Below, piece by piece: positions 53,701-62,279 of a stretch of DNA of 64,000 nt. Below the pieces are notes generated by a model. It had not been told where the DNA came from. It saw only the letters and a program-made list of their open reading frames with translations, and did no database searches. The number at the start of each line of letters is the position of its first letter. Position 1 is the first letter of the stretch. The position numbers and the translations under genes were made by a program. Origin of the DNA: Phytohabitans rumicis (GTDB lineage Bacteria > Actinomycetota > Actinomycetes > Mycobacteriales > Micromonosporaceae); assembly GCF_011764445.1 (NCBI RefSeq), contig NZ_BLPG01000001.1, positions 8,919,316 through 8,983,315 on the forward strand. Direction: 5' to 3'.

Positions 53701-55072
53701 CGGGCAGCTGCTCGCGCAGCCGGGCGAGCGCCGCGGCCGGGTCGAACGGTGCGCCTTCGCGCACGGCCACGTAGCCGACCAGGATCTGATTGCCCGATCC
53801 GGTACGGCGCACCGCCGCCGCGGCGCCCGCGACGTCCGGCAGGGCCTGCAGTGCGGCGTCCACCTCGCCCAGCTCGATCCGGCGGCCGCCGAGCTTGACC
53901 TGCTCGTCGTTGCGGCCCACGAAGATCAGCCCCGCGGGGTCGGCGCGGACCACGTCGCCGCTGCGGTAGGCGCGGTCCCAGCCGAGCGACGGCAGCGGCG
54001 CGAACCGCTCGGCGTCCTTGTCGGCGTCCAGGTAGCGGGCCAGTCCCACGCCGCCGATGACCAGCTCGCCGGTGTCGCCCATCGGCACCGGTTCGCCGTC
54101 CGCGTCGACCACCGCCAGCTCCCAGCCGGCCAGCGGCAGCCCGATCCGCACCGGGCCCTCGCCGGTCAGCTGGGCGGCGCACGCCACGACGGTGGCCTCG
54201 GTCGGCCCGTACGTGTTCCAGACCTCGCGCCCGTCCACGGCGAGCCGCTCCGCCAGTTCCGGCGGGCACGCCTCGCCCCCGAAGATCAGCAGCCGTACGT
54301 CGTCCAGCGCCTCCGCGGGCCACAGCGCGGCCAGGGTCGGCACCGTCGACACGACGGTGATGCGCTGGTCGGCCAGCCACGGGCCGAGGTCGACGCCGCT
54401 GCGGACGAGGGACCGCGCCGCCGGCACCAGGCAGGCGCCGTGCCGCCAGGCCAGCCACATCTCCTCGCAGGACGCGTCGAACGCCACCGACAGCCCGGCC
54501 AGCACCCGGTCGCCCGGCCCGATGGGCGCGTTCTTGAGGAAGAGCCGCGCCTCCGCGTCCACGAACGCCGCCGCGGACGCGTGGCTGACCGCGACGCCCT
54601 TCGGCCGGCCGGTGGAGCCGGAGGTGAAGATGATCCACGCGTCGTCGTACGGCCGCGGCTCGTTGCCGGCAGCGTGGATGGTGAGCGCGCCGCCGTCGCC
54701 GAGCACCGCGCACACGCCGGCCTCCGCGAAGACCAGCGCGGCCCGCTCGTCCGGATCGTCGGCGTCCACGGGTACGTACGCCGCGCCGGCCGCGAGAACC
54801 CCGAGGATCGCGGTGTACAGCTCGGCCGTACCCGAAGAGATCCTGATCCCGACGCGGTCGCCGGCGCCGATGCCCGCGGCGGCAAGCTTTTCGGACTGCG
54901 CCTCGACCTCGGCGGCCAGCCGGCGGTAGTCGTACACCTCGGTGCCGTCGTCGAGTGCGGGCGCGTCTGGATAGCGGGCGACCGTCGCGGCGAAGATGTC
55001 CAGCAGCGTGCGGCGGTCGGGGGCGCGTTCCGTTGCGTACACAGCGGCGGGCAGCACAGGGGTGAGGGTCAT
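50781..55072 (-). CDS. Membrane NRPS of the Pls/PosA type (A-PCP-membrane/hexapeptide domains) with 33-residue repeat tail; one apparent frameshift
   Basis: 1430 residues when one G is restored at 51146-51148. ATG 55072 follows AGGAAGG. The adenylation domain (about 1-510) has IIFTSGSTGRPKGV, NTYGPTEATVVA, YRSGDVV, GRNDEQVKLGGRRIELGEVDAAL and SGKVDRAALP. A carrier domain follows with phosphopantetheine Ser533 in FFSNGGGSLAAAQ. The C-terminal 700 residues alternate membrane helices with left-handed beta-helix repeats (WVDGDVVHIGQIRIGAGARIGARS and similar), as in epsilon-poly-lysine synthetase. There is no condensation or thioesterase domain. Likely product: a short amino-acid homopolymer. After VPADSRWLGNPIAAWP the tandem repeat tail follows. 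In the repaired frame the TGA overlaps the M1 peptidase ATG. Confidence 0.88.
50786..51245 (-). repeat. 99-bp tandem repeat, about 4.6 copies, within the NRPS C-terminus
   Basis: Units start at 50786, 50885, 50984, 51083 and 51181. The period is 99 bases except for the fourth unit, which has 98 because CCCCGGGGCTCT reads CCCCGGGCTCT. Each unit also contains an internal palindrome (GGTCCAAGCCGG...CCGGCTTGGACC). At 99 bases the repeat keeps frame and encodes a 33-residue motif beginning RSKPELGAQRPARLGPAAGA. Confidence 0.95.
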
Positions 55073-55189
55073 CGCGCACCTTCCTGGACGGACGCCATCG
55101 GGGCGCGCGTGCCAACCGTCCAGGGTACGGGACCTGACGAGCAGGTAACGGCCGAACGACAGCTTCGTGTCCGCCGCCACAACGCGTCC

Positions 55190-56176
55190 CTATGGTGCGG
55201 GGTAGAGGCCGCGTTCCCGTGCGGCCAGCCGGGTCAGGCCCAGCAACGCGTTCATGTACGGGGTGGCGACGCCAGCGGCAGCGCCGATTTCGCGTACGAC
55301 GGTGACCATGGCGTCCAGTTCCAGCGGCCGTCCGGCCTCCGCGTCCTGCAGCATCGACGTCTTGAACGCGCCGAGCCGGCGGGTCACGGCGTTCCGGTCG
55401 GCGGCGGTCTGCGCGATCGGGCAGCCGATCCGTTCGCCGATGGCCGCCGCTTCGCCCATCACGGCGCGGATGAACCCGTCGACGAGGTCGTCGTCCAGGA
55501 TCCGGTCGGCGGTCGCCCCGGTGAGTGCCGAGATCGGGTTCATCGTCATGTTGCCCCACAGCTTGTACCAGATCTCGTTCTGGATCCGCGTGGAGACGGT
55601 GACCGCGAAGCCGGCCGGTGTCAGCAACTCGGCGAGGGCGTCCACGCGCTTGCTCGTCCCGCCGCGCGGTTCGCCGAGGATCAGGCCGTTGCCGGCGTGG
55701 TGCCGGGCCAACCCCGGCTCGACGACGCTGGCGCTGAGGTGGACGACGCAGCCGGCGAGGTTGGCGGTCGGGATCGCGGCGGCCACCGACCCGTCCGGGT
55801 CGACCGCGCGCAGCCGCAGCCCGTCGAACGGCCCGCCGATGCCGTCGAAGAACCACCACGGCACCCCGTTGATGGCCGGCACCACCACGGTGTCCGCGCC
55901 GATCAACGGTCCGAGCGCGGGGGCGAGGGCGGGCAGCGCGTGGGCCTTGACGGTCAGCACGACGACGTCCTGCTCGCCCAACTCCGCCGGGTCGTCGCTG
56001 GCCGTGACCGGCCCGGTGACGAGGCCGTCCGCCGTATGCAGCCGCCACCCGTGCGCCCGCAGCGCCGCCAACGTCCCCCCACGCGCCAGAGCTGTGGTCG
56101 TGGCGCCACCGCTAGCGGCCACCCGCCCCCCGATGACGCTCCCGACGGCGCCCGCCCCGACGATGCACACCCTCAC
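55190..56176 (-). CDS. Ketopantoate-reductase-like protein (ApbA/PanE family)
   Basis: 328 residues. N-terminal Rossmann motif VCIVGAGAVGSVIGGRVAASG binds NADP, VVLTVKAHALPAL holds the conserved lysine, and the C-terminal helical domain has EIWYKLWGNMTMNPISALTGAT and RPLELDAMVTVVREIG. PanE reduces 2-dehydropantoate for CoA synthesis, but several paralogues serve other 2-keto acids, so the substrate is not certain. Alone on the minus strand, upstream of the NRPS gene. Confidence 0.9.
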   Translation of the reverse strand: MRVCIVGAGAVGSVIGGRVAASGGATTTALARGGTLAALRAHGWRLHTADGLVTGPVTASDDPAELGEQDVVVLTVKAHALPALAPALGPLIGADTVVVPAINGVPWWFFDGIGGPFDGLRLRAVDPDGSVAAAIPTANLAGCVVHLSASVVEPGLARHHAGNGLILGEPRGGTSKRVDALAELLTPAGFAVTVSTRIQNEIWYKLWGNMTMNPISALTGATADRILDDDLVDGFIRAVMGEAAAIGERIGCPIAQTAADRNAVTRRLGAFKTSMLQDAEAGRPLELDAMVTVVREIGAAAGVATPYMNALLGLTRLAARERGLYPAP

Positions 56177-56188
56177 ACCCGCGACGTT

Positions 56189-56240
56189 AGCAAGGGACCC
56201 TTCCTATGCAGAAAGCGATAACAAGGTGCCCTTCCTTGCA
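56189..56240. repeat. Palindrome family B, copy 2, with degenerate left arm
   Basis: The right half GATAACAAGGTGCCCTTCC matches the copies at 8470 and 61162, as does the loop ATGCAGAAAGCGAT. The left arm has lost about six bases and pairs poorly. Unlike those copies it lies between tandem, not convergent, genes. Confidence 0.7.
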
Positions 56241-56241
56241 C

Positions 56242-56601
56242 TTAGAGGGCTGACACCACCAGGTAGACGGCGTAGCCGGTGATCAGGGCGGCGGTGCCGT
56301 AGCAGGTGGCGGCGATGGCGGTGCCGTGCCGCTGGAGCTGTAGTCCGTCGCGGACCGTGTGGCGCAGGCGATGCGCGGCGTGCATGAGCCCGAGCCCGGC
56401 CAGGCCCACCACGACGAGCCGGGCGAGCGGGTTGCGCAGCAGCGTGAAGATGTCGGCGTACGACGGCGGGTCCAGCCAGCCGAGCGGGAACGCGATGCCG
56501 AACAGGAAGAGCACCGCCGGCACGGTCAGGGCGGTCACCACCCCGCCGGCGCTGAACGCCAGCCACAGAAACGGCTCGGGCGAGGCGCGATCCTCTTTCA
56601 C
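56242..56601 (-). CDS. frdD: Fumarate reductase membrane subunit D
   Basis: 119 residues from GTG 56601, overlapping the frdC stop (GTGA). Three predicted membrane helices: PFLWLAFSAGGVVTALTVPAVLFLFGIAF, LARLVVVGLAGLGLMHAAHRLRHTVRD and AATCYGTAALITGYAVYLVV. The length and HAAHRLRHTVRDGLQL pattern match FrdD. With FrdC it anchors the FrdAB head and forms the quinol site. Confidence 0.9.
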   Translation of the reverse strand: MKEDRASPEPFLWLAFSAGGVVTALTVPAVLFLFGIAFPLGWLDPPSYADIFTLLRNPLARLVVVGLAGLGLMHAAHRLRHTVRDGLQLQRHGTAIAATCYGTAALITGYAVYLVVSAL

Positions 56602-56987
56602 AGCAGCCACAGGATCACCGCCGACACCAGGAACCACATCGCGTACAGCGCGCCGGCGAGGGCGGCTCCGGGGATCCGGCGGCCGCGCACCTTGAGCACC
56701 ATGGCCTGCGGCGTCACCAGGAACCAGGTGACGGTGTGGAAGACGGCCAGCGCCAGCGCGACGGCGTTGACGGCCACCATCCACGGCCGCGCGGACCAGT
56801 CCAGGAAGTCCTGGTACGACTCCGGTCCGGCGCCGACCGCGCGCACCAGCAGCAGCAGGTACACCACGAACCACACCACGGCGACGGAGGTCAGTTCGCG
56901 TACCACGAAGAGCAGGTAGGTCGGCTTGGACAGCCACCAGAACAGCGATACCCGCTGGCGGTACAGGCGTTGCCGCAACTCGGTCAT
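56598..56987 (-). CDS. frdC: Fumarate reductase membrane subunit C
   Basis: 129 residues, three membrane helices. Starts [21 protein letters not shown], then [22 protein letters not shown] and [25 protein letters not shown], as in FrdC of mycobacteria and enterobacteria. ATG 56987 overlaps the frdB stop (ATGA). Confidence 0.92.
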   Translation of the reverse strand: MTELRQRLYRQRVSLFWWLSKPTYLLFVVRELTSVAVVWFVVYLLLLVRAVGAGPESYQDFLDWSARPWMVAVNAVALALAVFHTVTWFLVTPQAMVLKVRGRRIPGAALAGALYAMWFLVSAVILWLL

Positions 56988-57724
56988 CGCGCCCACTTGG
57001 GGAGCAGGAACGCCTTCATCGCCTCGTTGGCGGCGACCAGCTTGGCGCGCTGGATGGCCCCGGCGGGGTCGACGCCCTTGGGGCAGGCCCGGGTGCACTC
57101 GCCGACGAACGTGCAGCCCCACACGCCCTCGTCGTCGGACAGCACGTCGAGCCGCTCGGCCGCGCCCTCGTCGCGGGAGTCCAGGTTGTACCGCTGGGCG
57201 AGCGCGATCGCGGCCGGGCCGATGAACGCGGAGTCCAGGCCGTACACCGGGCAGGCCGAGTAGCACAGCATGCAGTTGATGCACATGCTGTACTGCTTGT
57301 AGTCGTCCAGTTGGGACGGTGTCTGGAGGAGCTCGCTGCTGGGGTCGTCTTCCGTCTCGTCGCGGATGATCCAGGGCTGCACCGCGCCGAGCTTGTGCAT
57401 GAAGTCGGTCATCTCGATGACGAGGTCGCGGATCACCGGGAAGTTGCGCAGCGGCTCCACCAGGATCGGTCCGGGCGCGTGGTCGACCAGGAACGTGCCG
57501 CAGGACAGCTTCGGCTCGCCGTTCACGGTCATGCCGCAGCTGCCGCAGATGCCCATCCGGCACGACCAGCGGTACGACAGGGTCGGGTCGAGCTCGTCCT
57601 TGATGTAGTTGAGCGCGTCGAGGATCGCCCAGTCCTCGCGCAGCGGCACCGCGTACTCCTGGAAGGTTGGCGCGGTGTCGGTCTCCGGCTGGTAGCGGGA
57701 GACCCTCAGGGTGATTTCCGCCAT
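56984..57724 (-). CDS. frdB: Fumarate reductase iron-sulfur subunit
   Basis: 246 residues. The [2Fe-2S] ligands are in [22 protein letters not shown]. The [4Fe-4S]/[3Fe-4S] ligands are in [12 protein letters not shown] and [17 protein letters not shown]. It passes electrons from the quinol site in FrdCD to the FAD of FrdA. The start lies one base after the frdA stop. Confidence 0.96.
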   Translation of the reverse strand: MAEITLRVSRYQPETDTAPTFQEYAVPLREDWAILDALNYIKDELDPTLSYRWSCRMGICGSCGMTVNGEPKLSCGTFLVDHAPGPILVEPLRNFPVIRDLVIEMTDFMHKLGAVQPWIIRDETEDDPSSELLQTPSQLDDYKQYSMCINCMLCYSACPVYGLDSAFIGPAAIALAQRYNLDSRDEGAAERLDVLSDDEGVWGCTFVGECTRACPKGVDPAGAIQRAKLVAANEAMKAFLLPKWAR

Positions 57725-57725
57725 T

Positions 57726-59471
57726 TCACCTCCCGTAGACGCGCTCGCCCGGCGGCCAGCGGGTGACGGTGACCGGCGCGTACTCGATGCGGCAGCCGCC
57801 GTCGGCCTCGCGGTGGGCCAGGGAATGGGCGAGGTACTTGACGTCGTCGCGCGCCGGGAAGTCGGTGCGCTGATGCGCGCCGCGCGACTCCTCCCGGCGC
57901 ACCGCACTGTGCACAATGGACTCCGTGATGTCGAGCATCGCGGCCAGCTCCAGCGCCGCGACCAGCTGCGTGTTGAACGTACGGCTGCTGTCGCCGAGGC
58001 CCGTGGAGGCGGCCCGCTCCTGTAGTTCGCGGAGCGTGTCGGCGGCCTTGGCCAGGGTGTCCCCGTCGCGGTAGATGCCGGCGGCGCCCTCCAGGGCATG
58101 TTGCATCGCGGCCCGGATGGTCGCGACGGACTCGCCGCCCTCGCGGGCCAGCAGCGCTTCCAGCCGGCGGGTCTCGTCGGCGGCCTGCGCGGCCACCGCG
58201 GCGCCGATCGGCGGTGCCTGGGCCGCGTACGCCGCGGCGGCCGCCCCGGCGCGGGCGCCGAAGACGAGGATCTCCGGCAGCGAGTTGGAGCCCAGCCGGT
58301 TGGCGCCGTTGATGCTGACGCAGGCGGTCTCGCCGGCCGCGTACAGGCCGGGCAGCGGGGTGGCGGCCTGTATGTCGGTGTGGACGCCGCCCATCATGTA
58401 GTGCACGACCGGCCGGACCGGGACGAGGTCGCGCACCGGGTCGATGCGCTCGTACTCCCGGCACAGCTCGCGCACCATCGGCAGCTTGGCCTCGATCTTC
58501 GCGGCCCCGAGGTGGCGCAGGTCGAGGTGCACCACCGGCCCGTACGGGCTGTCGATGGTCCGGCCCTTCGCCGCCTCGTGCACGAACGCCTGGGAGAGCC
58601 GGTCGCGCGGCCCGAGCTCCATGCTGCGCAGCACCGGGTCCGGGGTGGGCTGGCCCAGGTCGTAGTCCTGCAGGTAGCGGTAGCCGTCCTTGTTGAGCAG
58701 CCAGCCGCCCTCGGCGCGGGCCGCCTCGGTGATGAGGATGCCGGTGAACGGCAGCCCGGTGGGGTGGTACTGGACGAACTCCATGTCCTTCAGCGGCGCC
58801 CCGGCCCGGTACGCCAGGGCCATCCCGTCGCCGGTGGAGATGTTGGCGTTGGTGGTGAACGGGAAGACCTTTCCGCCGCCGCCGGTGGCGAGGACGACCG
58901 CCTTGGCGCCGATCGCCTCGATCCGCCCGGACATCAGCTCGATCGCCACCACGCCGCAGACCCGGCCGTCGTCGACGAGCAGCTTGGTGGCGTACCACTC
59001 GTCGTACCGGATCACCGGGCGGTATTTCAGCGACGTCTGGAACAGCGTGTGCAGCAGGTGGAAGCCGGTCTTGTCGGCGGCGAACCAGGTGCGCATCTTC
59101 TTCATGCCGCCGAACGCCCGCACCGCGACGTGCCCGTCCGGCGTACGGCTCCAGGGGCAGCCCCAGTGCTCCAGGCGCAGCAACTCGGCCCGCGCCTCGC
59201 GCACGAACATCTCCACCGCGTCCTGGTCGCACAGCCAGTCGCCACCGGAGATCGTGTCGTACGCGTGCTCGTCGAAGCTGTCCTCGGCGGTGATGGACGC
59301 CGCGGCCCCGCCCTCGGCGGAGACGGTGTGGCTGCGCATGGGGTAGACCTTGCTGACCACGGCGACGGACAGCCCCGGGTCGGCCTCGGCGACCGCGATC
59401 GCCGCGCGCAGGCCGGCGCCGCCCCCGCCCACGATGACGACGTCGTGCGTCGTGGCGAGGTCAGGAGGCAT
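57726..59471 (-). CDS. frdA: Fumarate reductase/succinate dehydrogenase flavoprotein subunit
   Basis: 581 residues. FAD-binding [15 protein letters not shown] at the N-terminus, covalent flavin histidine in [14 protein letters not shown], dicarboxylate-site motifs [42 protein letters not shown] and C-terminal [18 protein letters not shown]. It interconverts fumarate and succinate at the cytoplasmic face of the membrane. The FrdABCD order, with two small anchor subunits, matches the quinol:fumarate reductase type known from mycobacteria. GGAGG upstream of ATG 59471 lies inside the preceding small gene. Confidence 0.95.
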   Translation of the reverse strand: MPPDLATTHDVVIVGGGGAGLRAAIAVAEADPGLSVAVVSKVYPMRSHTVSAEGGAAASITAEDSFDEHAYDTISGGDWLCDQDAVEMFVREARAELLRLEHWGCPWSRTPDGHVAVRAFGGMKKMRTWFAADKTGFHLLHTLFQTSLKYRPVIRYDEWYATKLLVDDGRVCGVVAIELMSGRIEAIGAKAVVLATGGGGKVFPFTTNANISTGDGMALAYRAGAPLKDMEFVQYHPTGLPFTGILITEAARAEGGWLLNKDGYRYLQDYDLGQPTPDPVLRSMELGPRDRLSQAFVHEAAKGRTIDSPYGPVVHLDLRHLGAAKIEAKLPMVRELCREYERIDPVRDLVPVRPVVHYMMGGVHTDIQAATPLPGLYAAGETACVSINGANRLGSNSLPEILVFGARAGAAAAAYAAQAPPIGAAVAAQAADETRRLEALLAREGGESVATIRAAMQHALEGAAGIYRDGDTLAKAADTLRELQERAASTGLGDSSRTFNTQLVAALELAAMLDITESIVHSAVRREESRGAHQRTDFPARDDVKYLAHSLAHREADGGCRIEYAPVTVTRWPPGERVYGR

Positions 59472-59697
59472 CGTGCAGCGGGCCGCAGTCGTCGAAGAGC
59501 ACCTTGCCGTCGTGGCGGACCGACCGCGTCTGCACGCTGCCGTCGTGGAACTGGTGCTGGATCTTGCGGCAGCCGCAGGAGTAGTACTCGTCGGTGAAGA
59601 CGAGACCGTAGTCGTCGGAGTCCCGGTAGTGGTCCCCCTCGACCATCCGGCCGCACGGCGCGCGCTCGCTGACGAAATGGATCCGGTGTCCGACCAT
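59461..59697 (-). CDS. Small Cys-containing protein of the frd operon, unrecognised
   Basis: 78 residues, [20 protein letters not shown]..., with four cysteines: one near residue 15, a CGC pair in [14 protein letters not shown], and FDDCGPLHD near the end. No membrane segment. It overlaps the start of frdA by 11 bases, so it is translated in the same operon. The cysteine and histidine content would suit a metal or cluster role linked to the reductase (inference). No family is recognised. Confidence 0.7.
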   Translation of the reverse strand: MVGHRIHFVSERAPCGRMVEGDHYRDSDDYGLVFTDEYYSCGCRKIQHQFHDGSVQTRSVRHDGKVLFDDCGPLHDAS

Positions 59698-59846
59698 CGC
59701 CCGCTCCTCTGATCGATTAGGGCGGAGTCTGTCAATATGGTCCCACTCCCTGAGCGGCCGTGGAACCCTTTCGTTCCAGATCTTGAAACAGTCCGTTTCC
59801 GGACAGATGGCGTGATCAACTAGAAACCGGCCCTACCGTGGTCAGG

Positions 59847-61160
59847 ATGCGTCTCACCGTGATCGGCACCGGCTACCTCGGCGCCACCCACGCGATCTGC
59901 ATGGCGGTCCTCGGCTACGAGGTGCTGGGCGTCGACGTCGACCCGGGCAAGGTCGAGCGCCTCGGCTCCGGCGAGGTGCCGTTCTTCGAGCCCGGCCTGC
60001 CGGAACTGCTGGCCAAGGCCCTCGAATCGGGCCGCCTGCGGTTCACCACCTCGTCCGCGGAGGCGGGCGAGTTCGGCGACGTCCACTTCGTCTGCGTCGG
60101 GACGCCGCAGCGGCCCGGGTCGTACGCCGCCGACATGAGCTATGTCGACAGCGCCGTCACCGAGTTGGCCGGGCACCTGCGCCGCCGCACCCTGGTGGTC
60201 GGCAAGTCCACCGTGCCGATCGGCTCGGCCGCCCGGCTGGCCGCGCTGGTCCGCCGCCTCGCGCCGGCCGGCGACGCGGTCGAGCTGGCCTGGAACCCCG
60301 AGTTCCTGCGCGAGGGCTACGCCGTCGACGACACCATGAAACCGGACAGGCTGGTCTTCGGCGTGACATCCGCCTGGGCCGAGGAGCAGCTGCGGGCCGC
60401 GTACGCCCCGGTGCTCGCCCAGGGCGTCCCGGCCGTGGTCACCGACCCGGCCACCGCCGAGCTGGTCAAGGTCGCCGCCAACTCGTTCCTGGCCACCAAG
60501 ATCTCCTACATCAACGCCATGGCCGAGGTGTGCGAGGGGACCGGCGCGGACGTGCACGACCTCGCCGCGGCGCTGGCCTACGACAACCGGATCGGCGGCC
60601 GCTTCCTCAAGCCCGGACTGGGCTTCGGCGGCGGCTGCCTGCCCAAGGACATCCGGGCGTTCATGCACCGCGCGGAGGAACTGGGCGTCGGCCAGGCCGT
60701 CTCGTTCCTGCGCGAGGTCGACGACATCAACAAGCGCCGCCGGTCCCGGACCGTCGACCTGGTGCGCGAGCTGGTCGGTGGCGATCTTTCCGGGGTACGC
60801 GTCGCCGCGCTCGGCGCCGCGTTCAAGCCCAACTCGGACGACGTCCGCGACGCGCCGGCCCTCGACGTGGCCAGCACGTTGCAGCGCGCCGGGGCCGTGG
60901 TGCGCGTCTTCGACCCCGCCGCCATGGACAACGCCCGCCGGATCCACCCCGAGCTGACGTACGGCACCAGCACCCTCGACGTGGCCCGCGACGCCGACGT
61001 CGTGGTGCTGCTGACCGAGTGGGCCGACTTCCGCCAGATCGACCCGGCGGTCCTCGGCGACGCCGTGACCCACCGCCGCGTGGTCGACGGGAGGCACGCC
61101 CTGGACGCGGCGACGTGGCGCGCGGCCGGCTGGGAATACCGCGCCCTAGGCCGCCCCTAG
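59847..61160 (+). CDS. UDP-glucose 6-dehydrogenase
   Basis: 437 residues. NAD-binding MRLTVIGTGYLGATHAICMA, substrate-site WNPEFLREGYAVDD, catalytic Cys264 in GFGGGCLPKDIRAF, and C-terminal ALGAAFKPNSDDVRDAPALD. It oxidises UDP-glucose twice to UDP-glucuronate for surface polysaccharide. GTG 59838 is a possible earlier start; ATG 59847 is preferred for fit to the family. Convergent with the sugar kinase gene, separated by a family B palindrome. Confidence 0.95.
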   Translation: MRLTVIGTGYLGATHAICMAVLGYEVLGVDVDPGKVERLGSGEVPFFEPGLPELLAKALESGRLRFTTSSAEAGEFGDVHFVCVGTPQRPGSYAADMSYVDSAVTELAGHLRRRTLVVGKSTVPIGSAARLAALVRRLAPAGDAVELAWNPEFLREGYAVDDTMKPDRLVFGVTSAWAEEQLRAAYAPVLAQGVPAVVTDPATAELVKVAANSFLATKISYINAMAEVCEGTGADVHDLAAALAYDNRIGGRFLKPGLGFGGGCLPKDIRAFMHRAEELGVGQAVSFLREVDDINKRRRSRTVDLVRELVGGDLSGVRVAALGAAFKPNSDDVRDAPALDVASTLQRAGAVVRVFDPAAMDNARRIHPELTYGTSTLDVARDADVVVLLTEWADFRQIDPAVLGDAVTHRRVVDGRHALDAATWRAAGWEYRALGRP

Positions 61161-61161
61161 A

Positions 61162-61217
61162 TGCAAGGAAGGGCACCTTGTTATCGCTTTTTGCATAACA
61201 AGGTGCCCTTCCTTGCA
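61162..61217. terminator. Palindrome family B, copy 3, between convergent genes
   Basis: Perfect 23-bp arms (61162-61184 and 61195-61217) enclose the loop CGCTTTTTGC, the reverse complement of the loop at 8496-8505. It starts two bases after the UDP-glucose dehydrogenase stop and ends four bases before the kinase stop. Confidence 0.85.
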
Positions 61218-61220
61218 AGG

Positions 61221-62220
61221 TCAACGGAGGGCTGCGCGCAACACGCGAATCGCCGACGGTGGGGCGCCGAATGCGTCCAGGGCGAGTAGGGCGGCGCCGG
61301 TCACGGGGGCCGCGGTCAGGAACGTCAGCGCGGCGTACGGCGAATGCGCCGCGACCCCTCCTCGATGGCGTCCTGCAGCAGGCGGTGCCGGGCGGCGAGC
61401 ACCCCGCCGCCGAGCACCACCGCGTACGGGGTGTCGTGCAGGTCCAGCCGCCCGGCGGCCACCCGGACCAGGCTCACTATCTCCTCCGCCTGCCGGGCGA
61501 CGATCCGCTGGGCCACCGCGTCACCGGCGGCGGCGACCGCGAAGAGCACCAGGCTCAGCTCGTCGACCCGCGTCTTCGGGATCTGCTCGAAGTGCAGCCC
61601 GGCGGACACCTCCTCGACCGAGGCCCGGCCGAAGTGCCCGGCCACCGCCGCGGACAGCGCCGTCGCCGCGCCGCGCCCGTCCTCGCCGCGGGCTGCCCGG
61701 TACAGCGCGATCTGGCCGAGGTGCTCACCGCCGCCCCAGTCGCCGGAGATAGGCCCCAGCGACGGGAAGCGCGCCGTGCGCCCGTCGGCCGTACGCCCGA
61801 CGCAGTTGATGCCGGTGCCGCACACCACCGCGACCGCGTCCCGGGCGTCGGTGCCGGCGCGCAGCAGGGCGAACGTGTCGTTGTCGACCCGGTGCTCGCG
61901 CGCCCAGCCGGCCTCGCCGACCGCCTTGTCCAGCACCTCCACCTCGGCCGGTAGGTCCGCCCCGGCCAGGTAGACCTCGGCCCGGTCCAGCACCGCCGAC
62001 GCTGGCAGCCCGGCCACGGCGCGCGCCTCGCGGACCAGCGCGTCGATCACCGCGATGCTGCCGTCCACCCCCACGTAGTGTGGCGACGACCGCGCCCCCG
62101 CACGGACGCCAGCACCTCCCCGCTGGACGTCCCGAGCACAAGGGCGGTCTTGGTGGCCCCTCCGTCGACGGCGACGTAGAGCCCTCGCCGGTGTTGATCA
62201 GGGACCTGCTCCCTCGGCAC
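61221..62220 (-). CDS. BadF/BadG-type sugar kinase (N-acetylglucosamine kinase-like), two apparent frameshifts
   Basis: 333 residues when one base is added at 62095-62099 and one at 61355-61358. The start LYVAVDGGATKTALVLG (phosphate-1) then joins YVGVDGSIAVIDALV; the middle has VVCGTGINCVGR, GPISGDWGGGEHLGQIAL and VVLGGGVLAARH; the end becomes HSPYAALTFLTAAPVTGAALLALDAFG. The family phosphorylates amino sugars or glucose with ATP. Next to a GH4 phospho-glycosidase and sugar permease it probably serves the same sugar pathway. The only in-frame start, GTG 62220, falls inside a palindrome. Confidence 0.83.
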
Positions 62221-62255
62221 GCTGCGACACGCCCGAGACGGTCCCTGATCAACAC
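62191..62255. repeat. Palindrome overlapping the sugar kinase start
   Basis: GTGTTGATCAGGGAC (62191-62205) pairs with GTCCCTGATCAACAC (62241-62255) across a 35-bp centre. It covers the ribosome binding region and start codon of the kinase gene. Confidence 0.75.
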
Positions 62256-62279
62256 GAGGGCCGGCGCCTAGCGGCGCGC

